Source: Thinopyrum elongatum (lineage: Eukaryota > Streptophyta > Magnoliopsida > Poales > Poaceae). From it: 64,000 nt of DNA. Positions 30,390 through 40,800 of this stretch are shown here, piece by piece. Location of the stretch: the NCBI GenBank assembly GCA_011799875.1, contig CM022302.1, forward strand, positions 186,860,942-186,924,941, read 5' to 3'. Position numbers and translations under genes: made by a program. How positions within the stretch are numbered: position 1 is the stretch's first letter; every line of letters begins with the position of its first letter. The notes beneath the pieces were generated by a model that did not search any database, was not told the DNA's origin, and saw only the letters and a program-made list of their open reading frames with translations.

Positions 30390-32489
30390 CTAGGCACGAT
30401 CTCCGGGAGCTCCTGAAGGGGTCTTCAGGCTTGTTGCTCTGGTGTGCGTAGACGGCGTTGAGATAACGGCTTCTGCAAATGCCTCAGCTGATGTCTGTTG
30501 AGCAGGTGGAGTGGACACTGGTGGTGGCACTGTGGCAGTGGCGGCAGGAGCAGAGTGTGTAGTCCTGATGTCTGCAACTAGCTCAGCCATAGACCTCTGT
30601 GCCCTAGGCACTGTTTGGAATTTGTCAGTGGTAGGTCTGTCATCACTATCCTCAGCATCATCTAGCAGCTTCTCAACAATGGGTTGGATCTCTTTGACCT
30701 TGACATCAAGATTATACATCTTATCTTCCACTATCCGCTCTAGGCTCTCCTGATTCTTAGTTAAGTTGGCCAGACTCTTCTCAATCCTCAGGGTTGCTTC
30801 TAGCAGATATCTCAATTGGTCTTGCTTTGACTTGAGATTCACAATTGAAGCATCAGGTGCACTTGCTACCTTTGCTACTTTGTCTGCCTTTGGTTTCTCA
30901 GCCATCTCTTGGGCCACAGCTGAAGTTGGGTGTGAAGCATCCATCACCACTTCATTGTCTTGAAATTTTGGCTGGAGAGGAAGGTGCTCTCTGTCAAGTA
31001 GATATGTGCATGTACCAACCTTGGAGTTGATAAGCATTTGTATATGTGGTGCATATCCACACGACCTCTTCTGATTAGCAGTAGTACGTTTGATTGTCTC
31101 TACAATCAAGCTCATGACTTTGAACTTTTGTGGTATATCAAACAAATGCAGCAGGTTGATGGAGTGGCCACATATCATTCTCTCGTCTCCAGACTTAGGC
31201 AACAAGGTATGCCTCAAGATATAGTTTGTTGTGGCCAAACCAGCAAGCGGATAATAGATAGAGCCAAACTTGTGTGTTTCCAATGCTTTATCAGGAATGG
31301 GCTTGTACATATGTGCCATTGTATTGTGATCCATCCTGGGCTTTCCATATACATCAACATCATTCTCTCCTTCTGCTGGGGCATTTATAAGAGCAGCCCA
31401 CTCTGAGATTGATGACTGGTATCTAGTGCCCTCAGTCATCCACACAATCTTCCCATCTGGATAGAAGTGTGCAGTGGAGTAAAATTGCATTACCATCTCA
31501 TCATTCCACTTGGTTAGCTTTTTTCCCACAAAAGCATCAACTCCTGTCAATCTGAAACTTTCATTAACATGGGGGAAGTAGTCCTCATTAGCATCTATGT
31601 ACTTCCAATCCACCCACTTCATGTTGCTTATGATTGGCTTCTTGTCAAGCAACACTGCCTCATAGAAATCTTGTTGTTCTTTGGTGTGGAAACGATAGTC
31701 AACATCAGTTCTTCTCCTTGTGGCATATGGATCAACTTTCCTCCATGCTCTTAATCCACTATCTTTCCTCAACTTCATGTTTTCAGCCACTGGATGTCCA
31801 TCATCATGGTCTGGAATCTTGGGCTTCAACTTCCTGAGCACTTGGGTCTCTTCATCTTCTTGAACCTCTAGCACTGGGGCCTTGTTCTTCTCTACAGCTG
31901 GGATGTTTCTGGTGGATCTCTTTGGAGCAGTAGTCTTAGGAGAAGGAGCTAGAGCATTGGGCTTGGGCTTGGAGGGTGCACCTATAGATTTCATGGCATC
32001 TGCCATCAACTTCTGTGATTTAGCAGGGGGTGCAGCTGGTTCCTCTTCCTCCTCTTCCTCTTCCCTCATGGAAGGCTTGCCAAGCACTCTAACAGTTCTT
32101 GTCCTAGCTCTCTTCTTCTTTCCAGCAGCCTCTTCATCATCAAATTGTTCAAGTGTGAATTTCATTGTTTCTTGAGTAACAGTTAACTTTCTGACTTTAG
32201 ACATTGGAGCTCTCCTGGCAGGGGCTTTCTTTTGGGGACCTGGCTTTGTGGCAGCAGCAGCAGCATACTCCTTCTTCAGCACATTCTTCTTTGAGGTGAC
32301 CACCTCTTCAATCACAAAATCTTCATCCTCACTGTCTGAGGTTCTCTTCTTCATTTGTTTAGTAGCAGCTTTGGCCAGATTGCTAGGAGTGCTTCTACTG
32401 CCCTCATAATAGATTCCACTAGGGCTTGTGCCCTCACTGAGGTTAACTTGCTCCTCTGACCTGTTCTGGCTGTCACTGGCTTCAGACAT
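30390..32489 (-). CDS. Substitute gene of element H (putative plant transposon protein)
   Basis: A single intact frame of 699 codons. ATG 32489 (MSEASDSQNRSEEQ) is preferred over the upstream ATG at 32543 because a splice-acceptor-like TATTCACAG lies just before it, suggesting an intron in the leader. Residues 1-240 are low-complexity and charged, with Lys/Arg clusters that could be nuclear signals. Residues about 255-470 form a folded core with QQDFYEAVLLDKKPIISNMK, RLTGVDAFVGKKLTKW, FYPDGKIVWMTEGTRYQSS and GHSINLLHLFDIPQKFK. This resembles the domain named putative plant transposon protein; function unknown. Residues about 555-625 are predicted coiled coil (RIEKSLANLTKNQESLERIV). Keeping 2.1 kb open inside an otherwise decayed element suggests recent selection or recent mobility. 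Confidence 0.75.
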   Translation of the reverse strand: MSEASDSQNRSEEQVNLSEGTSPSGIYYEGSRSTPSNLAKAATKQMKKRTSDSEDEDFVIEEVVTSKKNVLKKEYAAAAATKPGPQKKAPARRAPMSKVRKLTVTQETMKFTLEQFDDEEAAGKKKRARTRTVRVLGKPSMREEEEEEEEPAAPPAKSQKLMADAMKSIGAPSKPKPNALAPSPKTTAPKRSTRNIPAVEKNKAPVLEVQEDEETQVLRKLKPKIPDHDDGHPVAENMKLRKDSGLRAWRKVDPYATRRRTDVDYRFHTKEQQDFYEAVLLDKKPIISNMKWVDWKYIDANEDYFPHVNESFRLTGVDAFVGKKLTKWNDEMVMQFYSTAHFYPDGKIVWMTEGTRYQSSISEWAALINAPAEGENDVDVYGKPRMDHNTMAHMYKPIPDKALETHKFGSIYYPLAGLATTNYILRHTLLPKSGDERMICGHSINLLHLFDIPQKFKVMSLIVETIKRTTANQKRSCGYAPHIQMLINSKVGTCTYLLDREHLPLQPKFQDNEVVMDASHPTSAVAQEMAEKPKADKVAKVASAPDASIVNLKSKQDQLRYLLEATLRIEKSLANLTKNQESLERIVEDKMYNLDVKVKEIQPIVEKLLDDAEDSDDRPTTDKFQTVPRAQRSMAELVADIRTTHSAPAATATVPPPVSTPPAQQTSAEAFAEAVISTPSTHTRATSLKTPSGAPGDRA

Positions 32490-32619
32490 CTTGCAGAAAG
32501 ACCCTGTGAATAGATAGGTATGGGCAGAGTGGATGAGCATCACAAAAAGCAGCTTGTTTTGCTAAAAAATTGAGCCAAAATCTTAGTTTTAGTTTTCTGC
32601 AGAAAGCATTTTGGAGCTA

Positions 32620-33420
32620 CCGATATGAAAATCTCGGTGACACCGAAGCACTAACAGAGTCTAAACACACAACATCGGTTAGACCGAGTTGCAGTTCGGT
32701 GACTATGAGATGCTAGGATTTCATAGAGGTTTTGCTTTCGGTCTCACCGATCAGTACACTTCGGTGGCACCGAGCTGTACTTAGTGCAATGGCCAGGGCC
32801 AATCAGTGGGACCGAAAACTTCATTTTGGTCGGTCCGAGATGAGCTCGGCAGAAACCTAACCCTAATTTTTTTTATCAAATCTAATCTAAGGAAGTTTCT
32901 CTGTGGATAGAAAGCTTTCATTCGTGGCAAGAATCTAGGCATTGACTTTGTGCATTGAATCAGAGAATGGAATTAGCACAAAGTTTTCGAATCGTACCCT
33001 AACTTGGTGACGATTCGCTACGGCGGTAACGGTGGTGGAGAATCCCGTTGACGGCGGCAGAGACCTGCGGCAAAGGCGCACAGGCGGAGACGGTGATGAT
33101 TCGGAGACCAAGGGGCGGCAGCACTGGGGCGCGAGCTCATGCGGTTCGAAGGAATTTTCAACCGTACGGGTACGCAGAGTATATATACCCAGTCGGTGGC
33201 ACCGAATGGAATGGTTCGGTGGCACCGAGATGCAAAACTGTGTGCAGTTAGTGCAACTCGGTGGGATCGAGTCATTCTAATCGGTATCACCGAGATGAAA
33301 ACTTAGATCAATCTGGTGATTTCGGTGGGACCGAGTAGGAGTGAGTTGGTCTGACCGAAATACACAAGAAGGTTTTGGAAGGCAGCCCTTGACGGATCGG
33401 TGACTCTGAGTGCTCCTCAC
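32620..33420. repeat. Second palindrome cluster and promoter region of the substitute gene
   Basis: CGGT-N3-ACCG palindromes again occur in both orientations (for example near 32632, 32745, 32760, 33193, 33216, 33280 and 33320), flanking a TATA box at 33180-33187. Between TATA and ATG lies a GC-rich leader (about 33010-33150). The same motif thus marks both the LTR promoter and the internal promoter of this element. Confidence 0.75.
33180..33187 (-). promoter_or_regulatory. Internal TATA box of element H
   Basis: TATATATA within the minus-strand context GGGTATATATACTCTGCG, about 690 bp upstream of the substitute gene ATG. The long leader probably contains an intron ending at about 32505. Confidence 0.55.
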
Positions 33421-34226
33421 CCGGGGGGGTCCAAAAAAGACTTGTTCAAATTTTGTGATGTAGCATGAATAGAGTTTGAGATGAGAAAAGCATAGATAGC
33501 TAGAGAAGGTTCTTAGGCATTCTTGTCCATCCATTTGGCCAATAAATCCAAACAATCAAAAACAACAAATGGATGTCCTCGAATGGAGAAATTATGCAAC
33601 CAACATGCTCACACAATAAGATAGCAAATGAAATATGTGACAAAGCATGCACAAACAATTCTAGCATCTATCAAGCAATTGGCGATGACTAGGTCATCTA
33701 TATATGAGTATATTGACTGAGGAGTCAAATGAGAACATTTGATCGTAAGTCATACTCATCATTTAAGCACAAGTGGGGTTGCCACTTTTACATAAAGCAT
33801 TGATGTGTTCACACCATTAGAGTTGCTTTAGCTCAATTTTTAGAGCAAAGCTCCCCCTAGATGTGATATCCCCCCAAAGAGGGATGAACTAACCTTGGGT
33901 TTTGTCGATGATGACTTCATGTAGATGTTGTAGATGTGGATGCTCAATGTTGATGTAGATCTTTTGGAGCAATCCATTGGAGTGTTGCACTTTCAATACC
34001 TACATGGGTTAGTCCCACAAGGAACATACAAGAATATCCATAGACATAGAGTGAATTGCACATATGATGATGTCCATGAAAGCATTAGGTTACCTTGTCC
34101 CTTGTCTTACCAACAAGAGGGTTTGTGACTCCATGAACTAGTGCAAGATATGAAAGTTGATCGCACAAGTTCTTGCCAAAATGAATATGAGTGAAGTATG
34201 TTGGCGGAGTCACCCTCAAGAACACT
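33421..34226 (-). other. Non-coding spacer of element H
   Basis: About 800 bp without a supported gene, between gag and the internal promoter. It includes a copy of the LTR-start-like word ttgcactttcaat near 33985 and C-rich words near 33850-33875. Where pol would be expected, no pol motif is found. Confidence 0.5.
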
Positions 34227-35058
34227 CTAGTTCTTCTTCTTTAGGATCCAAATCAACTTGATGGGAATCCTTGGAGTTGTAGTCGTACTTGATGAGGTAG
34301 AGCTTGACGTAGTCTTGGGAACCCACTTGACCATGGCCTTAAGAGCTTCTTCAAAAGAGTCAATCTCTTCTTGAAGCTTGTCCTTGCCTTTTAGCTTGTG
34401 GTCTTGTGGTGGAAGATCATCTTGAGCTTGTGTTCCCTTGAAAGAAGTGGGGTCATACTTCTCTTGTTGAGGAACAAACTTCATCTTGGGGTATTGATCT
34501 TCTTCCCACTCAACTCCATTGGCATTGAACTTTCTTTCAAAACCAACACCTTGATTCTTCCGGTGTCTTCCTTGCTTGCGTACAATTTCCTCAAATTGCA
34601 TACTTCCGGCAAGGCTCTTGTAAACACCTTTCTCTATAATTCCCTTCAATAAGCTATTTTCTTGCTCAAGTGTAACTTGGCTAAGAGAATCATTAGTGGA
34701 ATCAAGAGAACTACTAGAAGCAAGAATATTGGATTTAACATGGTTATTGTTACTACTAGAGGAAGAATCTTTCTTGCTCTTGTTGCTAGATTTTACTTGT
34801 GGCATATAAGTAGACAAGAGGAGACGTTTGGCAAGATAAGAAGAACTCTTCTTTCGAAGATCATCATTGATAGCTTTTAAAAACTCATGCTCTTGCTCGA
34901 AATTTAGCTTCTCGAAGCATAGCTTCTCATGAGTCCTTAGTAGCTCTCTATGATCCTCTAGAGTTGTTTCATGAGCTAACTTAAGAGTGTTTAGTTCTTT
35001 AGTTAGACGCTCAATCTCCTTCTTATCATTGTCATTCGTTTCATCTTGACTAGATCGG
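34227..35058 (-). pseudogene. gag: gag C-terminal fragment of element H
   Basis: An open minus-strand frame (about 275 codons) of coiled-coil-rich gag: KKEIERLTKELNTLKLAHE, YMPQVKSSNKSKKDSSSSS, VTLEQENSLLKGIIEKGV and KQGRHRKNQGVGFERKFN, ending PIKLIWILKKKN. It is analogous to the gag extension of the Copia at 17219-17779. The N-terminus and zinc knuckle are absent because the element is truncated at its right end. Confidence 0.65.
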
Positions 35059-37493
35059 GAACACGCCTTGGCGCGAGGGTGCCGCTCCTAACATTTTGGC
35101 CAAGCAGATAGTACAAAGTTAGTAGGAATCCAGATTTAGTGTATACATTCGCATAGGATAACAAAATCGTTTGTGATAGATGCAAGACATAATGGAGTTC
35201 GATATCAGCTTAAGATTATAAGGCAACATCGAGTAAGATTATAAGGCAACATCGAGTAAGATTATAAGGCAACATCGAGTTTAGTGTGTTCATAAGACCA
35301 CAAAAGATAACCACTCGTCATTATGTTTGATATCAAAAGCGCAAATATAGGAGAAAAAGTAATAAAAGCAGGAACATAATAATGGAGAAACAACTACGGA
35401 ACCATAGCTATTAAGCATACTAATAAGTGGCTTCATTCAACTGCCTTATCGATCAACCTCATAGGTGGCACTTCACATGAACCTGATGCAAACAACTTGT
35501 GAGATAAACAATATATAATGATTTCTGTACAGACAGTGCACTTGCGATTTTGTATCTTAGCATTTTAAAGCTTATGGACTATGAGTGTTAGTCCCCCCTT
35601 TCAATCTCAAAGGCAAAGACTCATCTCTAAAATTCTATGACCCCTGCTGCTTTGACAAAGTCACCAATTGTTTGTTATCATGGCCCTCTTGTTTGTGTCC
35701 ATTATTATCCGGACCTGTCTTGTAACACCTCAAGTGCTGAGTTTCACCATCATGTCCTCGATCGGTTCATTGAGATGGTCCTTTAGATATAGCTTCGTGA
35801 AGCGACAGGAGAAGCATTGGAAAAAGAAACATTAATTGGTCATAGTTGGGTACTACGATTCTCTACTTGTAAGGAGGGTTTTTAAGATCCATACCATCCT
35901 CTGACATTAGTGTATAAGATTGTGCACTAAGGTCACTAAGGTAAGAACATGCAGCAATTAAATTGAAGTAGGTCAGATATGCAAATAGTATTCTATATTA
36001 GTAAGCAGAGGTGCATACTTCCATTTATCAGTAGATTTTAAGATATGTTTATTTTTATAAAGAATAATTAATGTATATGTGCTAGAAAAAAACTGTGAAA
36101 TCATGTACTACATCGGTAAAATCGATACAGTCCAACATAGCACATGTTGTGACAATATGCACCTCCGGTAGTCATAGAATCTAACTCGTGCTTACCATCA
36201 TTTAGATTAAAAAGGATGGGGCAGCTACTACAACTTCCTGTACTGATCATCTAATACAAATAACCACTGCAGGAAAAGCCTCTTTTACTTGGACCATATA
36301 GAACAACGAGAGACGGGACAGTGACCGTGTATAATAAATTACCGGCAGTGGAGACTAGCGACACTCGTGACTTGTCGCCATAAAAGCCATAAGCCCTCCC
36401 ACACTTGTTACATGTAAATACGCAAGAACAAAAGCAAATGTATTTTTTAGGGGAAAAAAGTCCAAAAATACACATTTTGATACATGCAGCAGTTCATGTA
36501 TTCTCCATAAAACATAGAATGTATGCTTCATATTAATTCATCCTTTCACACATAACTTAACATGTAGCAAAAAGATTTAATCTATAGTTCAGGATTACTG
36601 AGCACAAAATAAATAAGCCCTTTACAATAAGGCAATTATTGATTAGAATGGAGTTTGAAGACATCGTATATTTACTTGATGGAACCTGCAGTCAAAAAAA
36701 GTATAGAATGAGTTGAGTACCTTATGGTCTGCCCAATTTGCTCGTGCTCATCAAAGGTGTTCTCGAGATCAAACAACCAAGTAAGAACTCCCAAACCTCT
36801 GACATAATAGCAGGGTGTACACCTTAAACCATAGAAAATATAGAGCCAACCTCTGTTAGAGATTATATGAGGAGGAGGCAAAAAATTAATGGTGTTAAAA
36901 TGAAATGAGGGACGTTTCAGATATCTTTACCCTTATCTGAATCCAGTTTAGAACATAGGGAATATTTAGGGAGCCTTGTTGCAGAAGTACAACATGCCAT
37001 TTTCAATCAGTTTCTAAAACACAAAGCATTTTCTTAATTTTATTAGAAGCATAAATTAGTTGAGAATCTTTCAGCCATGTAATGAAAGTATTATATGCAT
37101 TTCAGAAATAATTGAGCTAACCTTTCAGCTACAACTACCACCATAACTCTAATTTGACCGAGCAAAAAGGCTCTCTATGTGAATCAGTTTCTAAAACACA
37201 AAGTAAATTGCATATTAATGAGTTAACCAAGCCATGGCACCCCATGCATCATTTATCTTATTGTGCAAGGTGTGCTTCCAGACTGGAACTAACAAAATTT
37301 AGAAATAATGGACATTGCATATTGATGGTGCTAGTCAAACAGAACATTTCCTAGCTCCACATAGATCCTAACCAACATCAAGTCAAGTAACTATTCATTT
37401 AATAGAAATGAGAGATAAGAGTATTTTCACCTGGGGCTTGTACCATCAATGTGGTTATGGTGATGTATCGTCCATAGCGCCGCCATGGCAGGA
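35059..37493. other. Low-copy spacer without recognisable genes
   Basis: AT-rich, with no supported gene and no LTR-element signature. It contains three perfect 23-bp repeats at 35212-35280. Short minus-strand stretches look exon-like (for example FTCNKCGRAYGFYGDKSRV near 36410-36350) but none is connected or recognised. Confidence 0.5.
35212..35280. repeat. Three tandem 23-bp units
   Basis: aagattataaggcaacatcg followed by agt, repeated three times without mismatch. Confidence 0.95.
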
Positions 37494-38021
37494 TCACTGG
37501 CGCAGTTGCTGGTCCACGGCCATTATCTGACAGCGCCCCGGGTGTCGTAGAAGACAGACCACGACGATGTTGATGTCGTCTTGGAAGTGGCACCTTATCA
37601 TCTTCAGGTCATGTACACCAACCTCTCTCTTCTTTGTGGCTTCCTTCAAGGCAGCTCACACCAATCAGTTTTTTGTACCCTGCACAAATAATTTCGCACA
37701 ACCTCAGTGTCGTTTCATATGTCCAACAGATCATTCATACACGGAGGAAAGATCCAATGTTGCCGATGTTAATCATAACCTGCTATTTCTTTGGTTCTTG
37801 AAGATGATTTGCACAGCGGCATCATCGCTAAGATGCTCCCAAAGACCATCTGAGGCAAATATCAGACACAGATCTCTTGGTTTCAGCTTACGAACATGAA
37901 CTTGTGGTTCAATGCTAAGAGATGGCCTCTTCAGTGCAATAATAGGACCGGCTCGCCGAAATAATGGGTCCATGGAACGCTACAGTTTCTTCAAATAAAC
38001 TTTACCAATGGATCTTCACAC
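37494..38021 (-). pseudogene. Protein phosphatase 2C (plant clade D-like) fragment
   Basis: Two minus-strand exons. Exon 38021-37780 follows a TTCAG acceptor and encodes RSIGKVYLKK, MDPLFRR, LSIEPQVHVRKLKPRD and LIFASDGLWEHLSDDAAVQI, the conserved C-terminal half of a Mg-dependent Ser/Thr phosphatase including the SDGLWE metal-site motif. After a 100-bp intron (37779-37680, GT..TGCAG), the last exon (37679-37494) encodes AALKEATKKREVGVHDLK and HFQDDINIVVVCLL. Two in-frame stops in the first exon, stops in place of Arg codons in the last, and a frame mismatch across the junction make it a pseudogene. The N-terminal exons are not found in the window. Confidence 0.85.
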
Positions 38022-39385
38022 CTGAATAGTAAATCAACCAAATATTAGCTCATGTTATCTATCATTTTCTCTGTTTTCTATTGAACTGACTATCATAGGT
38101 TCTCATATAAGAGGACAATCTAACTGATGAGTGATGCCAAAAAGGCCAGCCTAAGCTAAACCACCAAGCAAAGCCAAGTTCACTAAACGACATGCGCCGA
38201 TAAAAGTTTTGGCAAAATAAAAGTTTCAGGCCTAAATATGCTTCTCTCAATCTTTGATATTTCTGAAAATCTGCATTTTACACAGAATAAATGTTATAGT
38301 ACATGGCAATAGTGCGTCCAAAGGCAAGAAAACATATCAAAGGCAGTCAAACAGATCAAATCCACCATCATCTACTCATACAACAAAGCATAACCACATA
38401 GACCACTCCTATGGACCAACTAAATCGACTATTACAACCAAAATGGTGAATATAAAAAATAGACAGGTAGGACAGATACACACCAAAGGTAAGAAAGCAG
38501 TAAAGTACTAAGGTGGCTATTACAACCAACACGGTGAGTATTAAGAAATAAACAGGCAGGACATGTACACACCAAAGATAAGAAAGCAGTAGAGTACATG
38601 TCCCAGGTTGACGACGAACATCCTAGAAAGAAGCAACCACACCAGATCCTAGCCCTTGGAAGCAGAAGTACAGTACCATGCGGCAACAAGAGACCAAGAA
38701 CCAAAAAACGATGGCGACACCGGACTGAGAAACTAAAGATAAGCACGAGCAAATCAGTAGACAACGCACATCTTAATGAAGAAAAGGCAAGCGGAAAAAA
38801 GGGACCGCACCTAAGGAACGACGGCAGGGCCAGCAGAGAGAAGTCGATGTCCGGATCCAAAGACATCATCCACATCATATCTGAAGGAGGAAAACTATGG
38901 ATAGGTACTACATAGCCCCTTCAACATAACAGACTATAAAGATAAAGGACATTTTTTTAGCTCTTTCTCCTTTTAGTTTAAACCTAGTAGAAACAACAGA
39001 AATGGAAAATAGGTGAGGTTGCATTTGAAAACTACTTTAATAAAATGACAATTAAAATCTTCAAAGCATTTTTTGCATGTGAATTGGCTGTTACAAATGA
39101 CAAATAGATTACAGCCAAAAAAGTAAGTCTGGCAAATAAATTACAGCCAAGAAAGTAAGCATTAAGCAGCTAGCTGAAATCATAGAGAAACAACCCTGCC
39201 AACTGTTTTTGTTCATTTTTTTTAATTCCAATATGAAAGAATCTACCATGTTAATGTTTTTTTTATAACCAATAGTTGCAACCATAATATCAATGAGCAA
39301 AAAAGAAAAAAACCATGGTTTCGCTGCGTAGAACAGAAGACCAAGCATATATATGTAATAAGCCATAGGTTGTGCAGATGTGTTA
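38022..39385. other. Low-copy spacer with an 88-bp direct duplication
   Basis: No supported gene. The duplication 38429-38516 / 38517-38603 has a period of 88 bp and about ten differences. This sequence would continue at 61693 without the Tekay-like insertion. Confidence 0.5.
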
Positions 39386-39899
39386 TGTAACGCCCGGTTA
39401 ATCAAGCTACAGTAATCCCCTGCTAATGATGCCATGTCATCATGTTTTTCAAACTAAATTGCCACTTGATGAAAACCCAAAACCAAATTCCATTTGAAGA
39501 ACAAGTCAAATATTCACTTCTTCTATCATGCAAACAAAAATGTTCATGGTGTTGCAAATAATCCCATGATACTTATCATGTTGGAACCAACCTCTTTTGG
39601 ATTCCCAAAGTGCCCCTGGAAATTTATTTAGTGGTCCAGCAGCTTTTAAAATTGGCCTTTTCATTTTCTAGAAATGGTTAGACAACTCCTTTTGGCCTCA
39701 AACTTTTTGTGACTTCTAGAAATAATGTGCTTGATTTATGTGACAAGTCTCCTTTCTAACTAAACTCTTTTAGTTTTACCATTTAATAGAAAACAGTAGC
39801 TAAAGTTGAAAACAAAAAAATAAAATGTGAAAAAGGAGAAAGAAAAGAAAAGAAGTAAGAAGGAGAGAGGGAGCCCAGCTGCCGGACTTGTTGGCCCAA

Positions 39900-40800
39900 G
39901 GCCCACCTAACTCCCTCTTAACCCTAGCATGCCCCGATCCCCACCCTCTCCCTCCAGCGCCGCCAGGGGAGAGCCCCACGCTCGATCCCCACCTCTCTCA
40001 CTCGCTGTCACGTCCCCCCCCCCCGGCACTCCCTTTCGTTCCCCCATGTGCCGCCACCCACAGAGGAGTGCGCCCGCACCCGAGGACCGCCGCCTCCGCC
40101 CCGCAACTCCTCCCTCCGTCCTTGCGCCACCGTCCTCGCCCAGTACCTGGCCGGATCTCACGCCTCCACGTCCTTCGGCGCTCGTCCTCGTCGTCCCGGA
40201 CCTCCCCTGCACCTCGGCTGCCCGCGTCGTCCCCTGCTCGTCGGAGAGCCATGGCGCCGCTGGCCTCCCCGAGCGCTTCCCCGACACGCCCCGAGCTCGC
40301 CCCTACGCTCCATGTGAGCAACCCCCCTCGCCTCACCTTTTGATTGCCCCCTGTCGTAGACGTCGTTCGCCGCACCGCACCCGGACGTGTCCCGCGCTCG
40401 CCGTGCGTCCCGCGCGCCCCGGCAGGGCCTGCTCACGCCCCACGCGCATGCCTCGCCGCATGCGGCCATCCCCGTGGCTCGCCTGCTTCCGCCGCTGTTC
40501 GTCCGTAGCCGCTCGACGTCGCCGCTGCCTCCTGCTTCTGCCACGCTCCGCCGCTGCGTGCAGCTGTGGCCCCGCTGCCAGGCGCCGTCGCCTCCCTGCC
40601 GCGGCACCCTGGTGCGGCCCCGCCTCGCTGCCGCTCACCACTCCGCCGCCCCCTTCCTCGCGCCCGCCCCCGGCCTTCGCTTGCCGGCAGCCGCGCTGGC
40701 CGTGCCCAGCCGCGGCTGGCCTGAGCCAGTGCCCGGTCGGGCCGGCGCCCGCGCCCGTTATCCGCCCGCCTCGTTTGGCCTATGGGCCAATGACAGATGG
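39900..40800. other. GC-rich block within the LTR of element E
   Basis: Unusually GC- and C-rich compared with the AT-rich LTR around it, repeated at 58020-58880 in the other LTR. The long overlapping frames on both strands are expected from base composition and are not separate genes. Confidence 0.8.

Larger units (their letters stand above)
28291..35058 (-). mobile_element. Element H: truncated SIRE-like, non-autonomous element with a substitute gene
   Basis: On the minus strand, from right: a gag C-terminal fragment (to 34227), non-coding sequence, a gene with its own TATA box (30390-32489), a polypurine tract and the 3' LTR (28291-29868). No protease, integrase or RT is present. The 5' LTR and gag start are missing; the right edge is estimated at about 35058, where gag similarity stops. 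The element seems to have exchanged pol for another gene. Confidence 0.7.

Noticed and set aside
35059..37493. Exon-like pieces near 35640-35760, 36270-36430 and 36720-36800
   Set aside because: Short, unlinked, without recognised homology; not enough to call a gene.
37773..38021. Functional PP2C gene
   Set aside because: In-frame stops, a frame mismatch across the intron and no upstream exons.
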